This document shows positions 1 through 6,534 of a stretch of 6,718 bases of DNA, in pieces; position 1 is the stretch's first letter, and every line of letters begins with the position of its first letter. Position numbers and translations under genes: made by a program. Under the pieces are notes generated by a model that was given only the letters and a program-made list of their open reading frames with translations, searched no databases and had not been told where the DNA came from. This stretch comes from JAHEIJ01 sp040235565 (GTDB lineage: Bacteria; Pseudomonadota; Gammaproteobacteria; UBA6429; Thiohalophilaceae), in the NCBI GenBank assembly GCA_040235565.1, contig JBECLA010000076.1:1-6718 (forward strand), read 5' to 3'.

Positions 1-12
1 GAGCTGACGACT

Positions 13-570
13 TCAGGCTTCACGAATGATTTTGCCAGTTAATGCATCCCGAATCTCGCTTGGCTTATCGAGTCCGCCAACTGCTCCCTCAAGCACGTAA
101 TCCACCAGGTCGCCCAGTTGGAGTCGCACTTCCTCGGCGTTACGCGCCGGTGGTTTACCATTAAGATTCGCGCTGGTGGAAACCAGCGGCGCCCCGAAGG
201 CCCGGCACAAAGCAGCGGCAAGCGGGTGAGCGGTCACGCGCACTGCGATGGTTTCGTGTTTCCCACGTAGCAGCCTGGAGACCGATGCCGCGACCGGCCA
301 GAGCCAGGTCACCGGGCCCGGCCAGGAGGCCAGTATGTTTTCTTGCAGGCTTTTATCAATTTCGGCCAGATAGGGTTGCAGCTGTTTAAAATCGGCAGCG
401 ATCAGAATCAGGCCTTTTTCCCAGCTGCGTTGCTTGATGCCGAGCAATCGTTCTAATGCACCGGTATTCAGCGGATCGCATCCGAGACCATATACCGCCT
501 CGGTGGGATAGGCGACAAGACCGCCTTGCCGCAAAGACTCAACTGCCTCTTTAATCTGTTGTGATGACAT
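13..570 (-). CDS. tsaC: L-threonylcarbamoyladenylate synthase TsaC (YrdC/Sua5 family)
   Basis: This 185-residue protein should condense threonine, bicarbonate and ATP into threonylcarbamoyl-AMP. The TsaB-TsaD-TsaE system then transfers that group to A37 of ANN-decoding tRNAs (t6A), in the cytoplasm. The whole protein is a single YrdC fold. Visible family motifs are YPTEAVYGLGCDP (21-33), KQR (46-48) with KGLILIA (52-58), WPGPVT (83-88), STSAN (131-135) and PSEIRDAL near the C-terminus (170-177). Length and ends match the short TsaC form of about 190 residues. There is no C-terminal Sua5 domain. The start is placed by alignment with remembered E. coli TsaC. No clear Shine-Dalgarno sequence precedes it, so translation may depend on upstream reading. 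It is the last visible gene of the minus-strand block, 56 bases after topA. The identification is secure. The operon link is inferred. Confidence 0.96.
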   Translation of the reverse strand: MSSQQIKEAVESLRQGGLVAYPTEAVYGLGCDPLNTGALERLLGIKQRSWEKGLILIAADFKQLQPYLAEIDKSLQENILASWPGPVTWLWPVAASVSRLLRGKHETIAVRVTAHPLAAALCRAFGAPLVSTSANLNGKPPARNAEEVRLQLGDLVDYVLEGAVGGLDKPSEIRDALTGKIIREA

Positions 571-626
571 GCAGAATGGATCTTGGTATGAGGCACTAAC
601 GGGATACGGCAGGCTGGCCCGTCGAA

Positions 627-2921
627 TCAGTTCTCCAGTTCTTCCTCTTGTTCGACCTGCTCGATAAAATCGCAGTCCTTTTGTGGACAGACTTTCTCGG
701 TCCCGCGGCGTTTGGTCGTCTTCAGCGTCAACATGGGCCAGCTGCAGGACGGACAGGCTTCATTGATCGGCTGGTTCCAGACCGCGTACTTACAATCCGG
801 ATAACGTTCACAGGAATAGAAGATTTTGCCATTGCGGGACTTACGCTTGAGCATGTTGCCCTGCTTGCATTCGGGGCATTGCACCCCGGTATCTTCCGGT
901 TTTTCCAGTGGTTCGATATAACGACAATCCGGATATCCGCTGCAACCGATGAATTTGCCGTAGCGGCCATGGCGAATGATTAAATCAGAATTGCATTCCG
1001 GGCACTTGCGCCCTTCTATTACTTCCGGTTCCGCATCGGCATCTTCACCCACATTGCGGGTGTAATCACACTCCGGATAGTTATTACAACCGACAAATCG
1101 CCCGCGCCGACCCAGACGAATGGCCAAATCACCACCACATTTGGGGCACTTCTCATCCAGTTGTTCGTGGGTGACATCCTTGCGGTCGACTGTTTTATCC
1201 TTGTCTTCAACCAGCTGCTTGAACGGCTTCCAGAATGCCTGCATGGTTTTTTTCCAGTCCATTTCACCGCGCGATATCGCATCCAGATCGTCCTCCAGGT
1301 GCGCGGTAAAATCATAATCCACATACTGGGTAAAATGCTCGGTCAGGAATTTATTCACGATGCGCCCCACATCGGTGGGGATAAACCGCTTCTTGTCCAT
1401 CTCCACATACTCACGGGACTGCAGGGTGGAAATGATAGAAGCATAGGTGGAAGGCCGACCGATACCGTATTCCTCCAGCGCCTTGACCAGACTCGCTTCA
1501 GAATAGCGGGGCGGTGGTTCGGTAAAATGCTGTTCCGGCAAAATCTTCAAGAGCTTGACGGTTTCACCTTCTTTCAATGGCGGAAGCAATCGTTCACCTT
1601 CATCCTTGCCTTTAGTGTCATCGACACTCTCCTGGTACAAGGCCATGAAACCCGGTGAAACCAGCGTCGAACCATTGGCACGGAAGGTATTGCCCTTACC
1701 GGCTTCCAGATCCACCGCGACGGTATCCATGGTGGCGTGGATCATCTGGCAGGCAACCGTGCGTTTCCAGACTAATTCGTACAGACGGTTCTGATCCTTG
1801 CTCAAATGTGACTTGATTGCCGCCGGCTCATGATTAACGGAGGTGGGTCGGATGGCTTCATGGGCCTCCTGCGCATTCTTGGATTTGGTTTTAAACACCC
1901 GGGGCTCTTTTGGCAGATTTTCCGCGCCATATTTATCTTTGATATAGGCACGGATTTCATCCACGGCTTCCTGGGCCAGATTTACCGAGTCGGTGCGCAT
2001 ATAGGTAATCAAACCGACTGTTTCACCGCCAATATCGATCCCTTCATATAATTGCTGGGCAATGCTCATGGTTTTCTTGGCGGTGAATCCCAGTTTGCGA
2101 GATGCTTCCTGCTGCAGGGTGGAAGTGGTAAACGGGGCGGCCGGGTTGCGTTTACGTTTTTTCTTCTCAACTTTTGCAACGGTCAATTGGCCCTGGGCGG
2201 CATCAGCCAGGGCGTTTTCTGCATCCCTGGCTTTCTTTTCGTTATTGATACTGAACTGGCTGAGCTTGTTACCTTTGAGATGTGACAGTTTGGCTGCAAA
2301 TGCCTGTTTGTCACTTTCGACCTCGGCCTCAATAGTCCAGTACTCACGTGGTTTGAAATTCTCGATTTCAAGTTCACGTTCCACGATCAAACGCAGCGCC
2401 GGACTCTGTACCCGTCCGGCGGACAAGCCCCGGCGAATTTTCTTCCATAACAGAGGTGACAGATTGAAGCCGACAAGGAAATCGAGCGCCCGTCGTGCCA
2501 GCTGGGCATGGATCAGATCATCTGATAACTCTCTCGGCTGTGAAACAGCGTCATTGATGGCGCGCTTGGTAATTTCATTAAAGGCGACGCGACCGACATG
2601 TTTATCCTTGAGCAGATTGCGATCCTTGAGAATCTCGTACAAATGCCAGGAAATGGCCTCACCTTCACGATCCGGGTCCGTTGCCAGATAAAGGTTATCC
2701 GCTTTCTTCAGTGCCTTGGCGATGGCGTCTACATGCTTTTCATTTTTTTCGATCAACTGGTACGTCATGGCAAAACCATGTGTCGGATCCACTGCTCCCT
2801 CCTTGGGTAACAGATCGCGTACATGGCCATAGGAAGCGAGAACATTAAAGTCCTTGCCGAGGTACTTTTTAATTGTCTTGGCTTTTGCCGGAGACTCTAC
2901 GATAACCAGGTTCTTGGCCAT
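627..2921 (-). CDS. topA: DNA topoisomerase I (type IA) with four C4 zinc ribbons
   Basis: This 764-residue type IA topoisomerase should relax negatively supercoiled DNA through a transient 5'-phosphotyrosine link. The N-terminal TOPRIM domain (about 1-140) carries Glu9 and the acidic DPDREGE motif (82-88; Asp82, Asp84, Glu86). The catalytic tyrosine is Tyr307 in the YMRTDS motif. The SAGRVQSPALR motif (167-177) and EAHEAIRPT (352-360) are also present. The C-terminus holds four complete tetracysteine ribbons: Cys592/595/612/618, Cys640/643/660/666, Cys682/685/704/710 and Cys723/726/745/750, followed by an acidic tail. The protein is about 100 residues shorter than E. coli TopA (865), which I recall as having three cysteine-bearing ribbons plus degenerate ones. 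An AAGG Shine-Dalgarno sequence lies 7 bases before the ATG and fixes the start. The gene follows smg after a terminator-like hairpin and precedes tsaC. Confidence 0.98.
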   Translation of the reverse strand: MAKNLVIVESPAKAKTIKKYLGKDFNVLASYGHVRDLLPKEGAVDPTHGFAMTYQLIEKNEKHVDAIAKALKKADNLYLATDPDREGEAISWHLYEILKDRNLLKDKHVGRVAFNEITKRAINDAVSQPRELSDDLIHAQLARRALDFLVGFNLSPLLWKKIRRGLSAGRVQSPALRLIVERELEIENFKPREYWTIEAEVESDKQAFAAKLSHLKGNKLSQFSINNEKKARDAENALADAAQGQLTVAKVEKKKRKRNPAAPFTTSTLQQEASRKLGFTAKKTMSIAQQLYEGIDIGGETVGLITYMRTDSVNLAQEAVDEIRAYIKDKYGAENLPKEPRVFKTKSKNAQEAHEAIRPTSVNHEPAAIKSHLSKDQNRLYELVWKRTVACQMIHATMDTVAVDLEAGKGNTFRANGSTLVSPGFMALYQESVDDTKGKDEGERLLPPLKEGETVKLLKILPEQHFTEPPPRYSEASLVKALEEYGIGRPSTYASIISTLQSREYVEMDKKRFIPTDVGRIVNKFLTEHFTQYVDYDFTAHLEDDLDAISRGEMDWKKTMQAFWKPFKQLVEDKDKTVDRKDVTHEQLDEKCPKCGGDLAIRLGRRGRFVGCNNYPECDYTRNVGEDADAEPEVIEGRKCPECNSDLIIRHGRYGKFIGCSGYPDCRYIEPLEKPEDTGVQCPECKQGNMLKRKSRNGKIFYSCERYPDCKYAVWNQPINEACPSCSWPMLTLKTTKRRGTEKVCPQKDCDFIEQVEQEEELEN

Positions 2922-2927
2922 CTATTT

Positions 2928-2932
2928 ACCTT
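2928..2932 (-). promoter_or_regulatory. Shine-Dalgarno site of topA
   Basis: The minus strand reads AAGGT here, with the AAGG core 7 bases before the topA ATG. It is one of the clearest ribosome binding sites in the window and supports the chosen topA start. It lies just downstream of the T-run of the smg-topA hairpin, so it stays free when that hairpin forms. Confidence 0.7.
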
Positions 2933-2937
2933 AAACC

Positions 2938-2967
2938 AAAAATGCAAATGCCCGCAGAGTGCGGGCA
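2938..2967 (-). terminator. Probable rho-independent terminator or attenuator between smg and topA
   Basis: On the minus strand a perfect 7-bp GC-rich stem (TGCCCGC / GCGGGCA, loop of 5 bases ACTCT; plus positions 2949-2967) is followed directly by TTTGCATTTTT. This is the usual layout of an intrinsic terminator, although the T-run is broken by GCA. It follows the smg stop codon by 28 bases and precedes topA, which is transcribed the same way. It would therefore end or weaken dprA-smg transcription before topA. No strong promoter is evident between this element and topA, so partial read-through or a promoter inside smg would be needed. Confidence 0.6.
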
Positions 2968-2995
2968 CTGTTAAAATTCTGTGCGTTTATCCAGC

Positions 2996-3475
2996 TCAAT
3001 GGACAATCACCGGTGCCTCTTCAAACACCAAATCTTCCATCCAGGCATAAGCACCCTCATGCCCCGGCTGGTTAAACAGCACCATCAGTACAACCCACTT
3101 TAACTGTTCCAGATCAATATCTTCCGCGTCCAGTGCCATAACCCGATCAATAACCATTTCGCGAGTGACGTGATCCAAAACCCCAGTTTGTTCCAGAAAC
3201 ATCAGGAAACCACGGCTGTCGAGGTCCAGTTTGTCCTGTTCTTCACTGGTGTACAAGCGCAACGATGTCGCATTACCCGTTGCATGGCCATGAGGATGAT
3301 CCTGTAAATTTGCCAGGCCCTCTAACCAGTCAAATGCCTTGGCAATCTCAATCTGCTGGAAGCCAGCTTCCTGTAACTCTACTTTCAGTGACTCTTCGTC
3401 GGTGTCGAATTCTATTTCATCATTCATATAGTTTTCAAACAGGTACATCAGCACGTCGAGCACATTTTCTTTCAT
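2996..3475 (-). CDS. smg: Smg family protein (DUF494)
   Basis: This 159-residue protein aligns end to end with remembered E. coli Smg (about 157 residues). It shares the N-terminal segment DVLMYLFENY (7-16), LRLYTSEE (72-79), the SRGFLMFLEQTGVL block (87-100), TREMVIDRVMALD (104-116) and LKWVVLMVLFNQPG (125-138), ending EDLVFEE. It is acidic, apparently helical and cytoplasmic, with no signal peptide or membrane segment. A short His-rich loop (HPHGH, 60-64) lies in the variable middle. Its molecular function is not established. Its recurrent place beside dprA in gammaproteobacteria is the main clue. An AGGA Shine-Dalgarno sequence lies 4 bases before the ATG, only 13 bases after the dprA stop, so the two genes are almost certainly co-transcribed. 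Confidence 0.95.
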   Translation of the reverse strand: MKENVLDVLMYLFENYMNDEIEFDTDEESLKVELQEAGFQQIEIAKAFDWLEGLANLQDHPHGHATGNATSLRLYTSEEQDKLDLDSRGFLMFLEQTGVLDHVTREMVIDRVMALDAEDIDLEQLKWVVLMVLFNQPGHEGAYAWMEDLVFEEAPVIVH

Positions 3476-3488
3476 GTTTTCCTACCCC

Positions 3489-4595
3489 TCAACAGGTCTG
3501 ACAATAATGACCACTTGATGTGGATGCAATCAAGCCCTGCAATTCCAATACCAACAGCATGGAGCAAACCGCATCAGCCGTCAATCCACTTCTTTGCACA
3601 ACCGTATCCACGGCGGTAGGTGCATGATCGACGCTATCCAGCACGCGTTGATAGTCCGCATCCAGATTTACCGGTGGGCTTCCCGGCTCCGGATCCCGCT
3701 CTTCAGCAAGTGACGAGGCAAACCCGCCCAGTTCTTCATAAATATCATTCGCCGTCTCGACCAGTTTTGCCCCCTGTTTAATCAAGGAGTTACAACCTTT
3801 TGCCTGGGGATTGTGAATTGATCCCGGTACGGCAAACACTTCCCGGCCCTGTTCGATAGCATATCTGGCGGTGATGAGTGAGCCCGAACGCAAGGCCGCC
3901 TCGACCACCAGCACCCCCATACTCAAACCGCTAATAATGCGGTTGCGACGGGGAAAATTGCCCGCGACAGGGGGAGTCCCGGGCGGGAACTCGGAAATCA
4001 ACGCGCCATGCTCGGCAATCTGATGGGCGAGCTCCCGATGACGTGCCGGATAAACCCGATCCAGACCGGTACCGGCCACGGCGAGGGTCATCCCCCCTGA
4101 CTTCAGTGCCCCCTCATGGCTGGCCGCATCGATCCCCAGCGCCAGTCCGCTGGTAATTACAATTCCATTTGTCGCCAGATGGCGCGCAAACTCCTGTGCC
4201 GTTTCACGTCCCGCCGGCGTGGGGTGCCGGCTTCCCACCATCGCTAATTGCTTGTGTGCCAGGACCGAGCTGTCCCCCAGGACAAACAGCACCGGTGGCG
4301 GATCCGGGATATCTTTCAACATCGGCGGATACGCCGGATCATTTATTAACAGAATCTGTGCACCGGGGGTGTCCAGCCAGGCCAGATCCGCATCAATCAG
4401 ATGCCAGTCCGGTTCACCCAGATATGCCACAGTATCGGGACGCAGTCCCAGCTTTTCAAGACGACTCCCACTGGCCCTGAATATAGCGCCGGGTTCATCA
4501 AAGTGCTGAAGTAGGGAGTAAAAGGTGGCGGGACCAACCTGCGGGGCCCGAATCAGCGCCAACCAGTGGCGAATTGTCTCTGTGCGTTCCGGCAT
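3489..4595 (-). CDS. dprA: DNA-processing protein DprA (Smf)
   Basis: DprA binds single-stranded DNA that enters during natural transformation, protects it and loads RecA. It is also widespread in bacteria not known to be competent. This 368-residue copy has the full family architecture. There is an N-terminal helical SAM/HhH-like region (about 1-75). The Rossmann-like core (about 80-290) carries MVGSRHPTPAGR (119-130), SGLALGIDAASHEGAL (149-164), GTGLDRVYPARH (175-186), NFPRRNRIISGLS (213-225), GSLITARYA (238-246) and VPGSIHNPQAKGCNSLI (256-272). A winged-helix DML1-like domain (about 310-360) follows a Pro/Glu-rich linker. The ATG at 4595 is the first possible start: an in-frame TAA lies 48 bases upstream with no start codon between. 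The start codon itself sits in a long inverted repeat described separately. The gene lies 109 bases after the TsaP-like gene. Confidence 0.97.
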   Translation of the reverse strand: MPERTETIRHWLALIRAPQVGPATFYSLLQHFDEPGAIFRASGSRLEKLGLRPDTVAYLGEPDWHLIDADLAWLDTPGAQILLINDPAYPPMLKDIPDPPPVLFVLGDSSVLAHKQLAMVGSRHPTPAGRETAQEFARHLATNGIVITSGLALGIDAASHEGALKSGGMTLAVAGTGLDRVYPARHRELAHQIAEHGALISEFPPGTPPVAGNFPRRNRIISGLSMGVLVVEAALRSGSLITARYAIEQGREVFAVPGSIHNPQAKGCNSLIKQGAKLVETANDIYEELGGFASSLAEERDPEPGSPPVNLDADYQRVLDSVDHAPTAVDTVVQRSGLTADAVCSMLLVLELQGLIASTSSGHYCQTC

Positions 4596-4641
4596 ATCCG
4601 TGCATCCCGGCCAGTTCCCTCTGGCCTGTTTGCACGGATAT
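4594..4641 (-). repeat. 48-base hyphenated palindrome covering the dprA start codon
   Basis: The arms ATATCCGTGCA (4594-4604) and TGCACGGATAT (4631-4641) are a perfect 11-bp inverted repeat. Inside them, separated by unpaired TCCC and TGTT, is a second perfect 6-bp inverted repeat, GGCCAG (4609-4614) and CTGGCC (4621-4626), around a 6-base loop. In the dprA mRNA this would form a two-part hairpin. The A and U of the AUG (4595-4594) would be paired at the base. The best Shine-Dalgarno-like GGGA (4608-4605) would lie in the internal loop, 9 bases before AUG. No T-run follows, so it does not look like a terminator. The dyad is directly visible; a translational or operator role is inferred. Confidence 0.75.
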
Positions 4642-4663
4642 TACCACTCGCAAGGCGGATTTA

Positions 4664-4679
4664 CACTGCTTTTGCAGCG
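4664..4679 (-). repeat. Small stem-loop in the tsaP-dprA gap
   Basis: On the minus strand CGCTGC and GCAGTG flank AAAA, giving a 6-bp stem with one G-U pair. No T-run follows. It is the middle of three dyads in this 109-base gap. Alone it could be chance. Confidence 0.35.
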
Positions 4680-4687
4680 CTTTGTAT

Positions 4688-4701
4688 CTTGTAGCTACAA
4701 G
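4688..4701. repeat. Perfect 14-bp palindrome after the tsaP-like gene
   Basis: The bases CTTGTAGCTACAAG read identically on both strands. They begin 3 bases past the stop codon of the TsaP-like gene in its direction. A gapless palindrome of this size is more like a dimeric protein-binding site than an RNA hairpin, because the stem would have only five pairs around a four-base loop. No binding protein can be named. Confidence 0.5.
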
Positions 4702-4704
4702 CCC

Positions 4705-5850
4705 TCAGGGATTGGTCACCCTGTCGTACACATGAATGGCGCGGGTGGCGCGCATGACCAGGGCATAACTGACCTTGTCATAGGTCCGAAACACCATCAG
4801 CACACCTGCCCGTTCATCCGGGAGTGTTACCCAGCTGCTACTTTGCGGATCCTGAACTTCTTTACCGCTCTGATAAATGGCCAGCACATGGCCCGGTATC
4901 AGGCCGTCACGCTTGCCGCGATTGAGCACAACCACGTTGTACTGGCCAATCTGGGACACACCATCAAATACCGAAATAATCTGGCCGCTGATCTGATCCC
5001 GTGGCGGTTGCGGGAAGAAATTGAAGTCCAGTTCACTCTCTTCGCTGGGTAACAGCAGATCCCCGTTTAACACTTCCCGCCTGGCGTCCACCAGGGTGAG
5101 AGTTGTCGGATCACCACCTCGCACCACCCGGGCAGCAGCCACCCGAACCACCTCATAGCCCAGGATCTCATTGCTGTCCGGATCGCGATATACCTGCCCG
5201 GGGCGAATCACCCCGTACTGGGCAATGGTGTTATCCGTGACTTTTTTAGCGTAAACCCGATTGCCCGTTCCGCTGATCAGGTGCTCTTCATAACTCGATA
5301 CGATGTAGGGTGCATTATCAATTTCTTCCTTGCTCACTACCCGTGGTCGATACAGGAAGGGACCGATGGCCGAGCGCGGAATGGTATCGATGGCCTTTTC
5401 CAGGGATTCATAGCGAATTTTCGGACTCAGTTTGACTGTATCGATTCCCTTGGGTGGGACTACGCCGGCCGCCCCTTCCAGGGTCAGGTACGGCTTGCCA
5501 TCCACGTAATACAGCACAATCACGTCCCCGGGGTAAATCAGGTGCGGATTACGAATTTTGGGGTTGATTTGCCAGACCTGAGGCCATAACCAGGGATCAT
5601 TGAGAAAACGGCTGGCGATATCCCACAAGGTATCCCCCTTCACCACCACATAACGATCCGGATAATCCGGTTTGAAGGCGGGCGGTGGTGGGGGCGGCGC
5701 CGGTTCAGGCTCAGGGGCCGCCATGATGACGGGCTCCGGTGCCGGGGCAGGCTCTTCCGGTGCTGATGCACAGGCCAGCAGGCCACTGCCCAGGACAAAA
5801 AGGCTCAGTAAACGTGTCAAAGTTTTACCGGTCGGTTTATTATTTAGCAT
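4705..5850 (-). CDS. tsaP: LysM-domain lipoprotein, TsaP-like (type IV pilus secretin-associated)
   Basis: This 381-residue envelope protein has a positively charged N-terminus, a hydrophobic segment (about 11-26) and a lipobox LLAC with Cys27, followed by Ala28. It should therefore be an outer-membrane lipoprotein. A Pro/Glu/Ala-rich linker (31-59, with six consecutive Pro) leads to one LysM domain (about 66-113: YVVVKGDTLWDIASRFL, then NPHLIYPGDVI), which binds peptidoglycan. The remaining 260 residues form the conserved C-terminal region of this family, ending in a beta-rich FlgT-C-like part (RGKRDGLIPGHVLAIY, 311-326). TsaP, characterised in Neisseria and Myxococcus, forms a peripheral ring around the PilQ secretin. 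The Pseudomonas homologue sits at this same place between dprA and def. An AGG lies 7 bases before the ATG. The domain call is firm. The pilus role rests on homology and context, since no pil genes are in view. Confidence 0.85.
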   Translation of the reverse strand: MLNNKPTGKTLTRLLSLFVLGSGLLACASAPEEPAPAPEPVIMAAPEPEPAPPPPPPAFKPDYPDRYVVVKGDTLWDIASRFLNDPWLWPQVWQINPKIRNPHLIYPGDVIVLYYVDGKPYLTLEGAAGVVPPKGIDTVKLSPKIRYESLEKAIDTIPRSAIGPFLYRPRVVSKEEIDNAPYIVSSYEEHLISGTGNRVYAKKVTDNTIAQYGVIRPGQVYRDPDSNEILGYEVVRVAAARVVRGGDPTTLTLVDARREVLNGDLLLPSEESELDFNFFPQPPRDQISGQIISVFDGVSQIGQYNVVVLNRGKRDGLIPGHVLAIYQSGKEVQDPQSSSWVTLPDERAGVLMVFRTYDKVSYALVMRATRAIHVYDRVTNP

Positions 5851-5938
5851 ATGCCTACCTATTCTTAGGGCCGGTTGGATTGAGGGTACTCGCTATCCCC
5901 GTGTTTCTCAAATTCGAGTGCTACTCTTATCCTGTAGT

Positions 5939-5966
5939 ATCATAATGTTAGCAGCTTTTTTTACAA
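5939..5966 (-). promoter_or_regulatory. Candidate sigma70-type promoter for the tsaP-like gene
   Basis: On the minus strand TTGTAA (5966-5961) and TATGAT (5944-5939) are separated by 16 bases. They match the -35 consensus at 4 of 6 positions and the -10 consensus at 5 of 6. Transcription would start near 5932 and leave a leader of about 80 bases. The -35 hexamer overlaps a perfect 10-bp palindrome, TACAATTGTA (5962-5971). On the plus strand the same bases hold TACAAT (5962-5967), a possible -10 for def, but no good -35 goes with it. This is pattern matching only. Confidence 0.35.
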
Positions 5967-5994
5967 TTGTACTAGAAGTATAGCGTGAAATTGT

Positions 5995-6498
5995 ATGGCA
6001 ATACTCAATATTCTAAATTATCCCGATGAACGGTTACGGATCGAAGCCGCGCCCGTCGAAAATGTCGATGCCGGTATTGCCCGGCTGGTCGATGACATGT
6101 TCGAAACCATGTACGCTGCTCCTGGTATCGGCCTGGCGGCCACTCAAGTTAACGTTCATCAGCAAATAATTGTGATGGACGTGGCGGAAAATAAGCCCCA
6201 GCCGTTGACCTTTATCAATCCGGAAATCATTGCCACTGATGGTCACCAGGCGATTGACGAGGGTTGTCTGTCAGTGCCCGGTATTTATGAGCCGGTCGAG
6301 CGAGCCCGTCAAATCCAGGTGCGCGCCATTGACAAACAGGGCAACCCGTTTGAGATGGAAGCCGAGGGCCTGCTTGCGGTGTGTATCCAGCATGAAATGG
6401 ACCATCTGCGTGGCAAACTGTTCGTGGATTACCTGTCCCAGATGAAGCGCCAACGCATCCGCAAAAAACTGCAAAAACAGCAGAAGCTGGCGATTTAA
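5995..6498 (+). CDS. def: Peptide deformylase
   Basis: This 167-residue metalloenzyme removes the formyl group from the N-terminal methionine of nascent proteins at the ribosome exit. All three class motifs are intact: GIGLAATQ (44-51, Gln51), EGCLSVP (89-95, metal ligand Cys91) and QHEMDHLRG (132-140, metal ligands His133 and His137, catalytic Glu134). The length is close to E. coli Def (169), and the basic helical tail (149-165) is the part that in E. coli contacts the ribosome. The ATG at 5995 gives the normal family N-terminus (ILNYPDERLR). The Shine-Dalgarno match ahead of it is weak. The gene is divergent from the TsaP-like gene and is followed by fmt after 36 bases, the common def-fmt pairing. 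Confidence 0.98.
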   Translation: MAILNILNYPDERLRIEAAPVENVDAGIARLVDDMFETMYAAPGIGLAATQVNVHQQIIVMDVAENKPQPLTFINPEIIATDGHQAIDEGCLSVPGIYEPVERARQIQVRAIDKQGNPFEMEAEGLLAVCIQHEMDHLRGKLFVDYLSQMKRQRIRKKLQKQQKLAI

Positions 6499-6527
6499 CG
6501 ACTGGTTCTGGCGCGAACCAGTGGTTA
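6496..6527 (+). repeat. 32-base inverted repeat spanning the def stop codon
   Basis: TAAC-G-ACTGGTTC (6496-6508) pairs with GAACCAGT-G-GTTA (6515-6527) around the 6-base loop TGGCGC. There are 12 complementary pairs, broken only by one G/G mismatch. The TAA stop of def (6496-6498) forms the outer end. No T-run follows, so it is not a standard terminator. It ends 7 bases before the fmt ATG, where it could affect initiation or mRNA stability. Confidence 0.6.
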
Positions 6528-6534
6528 GTTAACT

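Noticed and set aside
172..179. A match to the E. coli Chi octamer GCTGGTGG
   Set aside because: It is a single copy inside tsaC codons. An octamer of this composition is expected by chance, and the host's Chi sequence is unknown.
571..626. Terminator or promoter between topA and tsaC
   Set aside because: The 56-base gap shows no stem with a T-run and no paired -35/-10 hexamers. It reads as a plain spacer within an operon.
2062..2691. A 209-codon open frame on the plus strand, and several shorter ones such as 1161-1658, opposite topA
   Set aside because: They lie fully antisense to the well-supported topA reading frame, resemble no known protein family, and have the mixed composition typical of antisense shadow frames.
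4525..5052. A 175-codon plus-strand frame crossing the dprA start, the gap and the tsaP-like gene
   Set aside because: It overlaps two confident genes antisense, spans the structured gap, and shows no recognisable domain or ribosome binding site.
5672..5983. Plus-strand frame encoding a Gly/Ser-rich N-terminus and a hydrophobic end
   Set aside because: The Gly-rich part is simply the complement of the Pro/Glu/Ala linker codons of the lipoprotein, and the rest runs through the intergenic region. It is low-complexity shadow.
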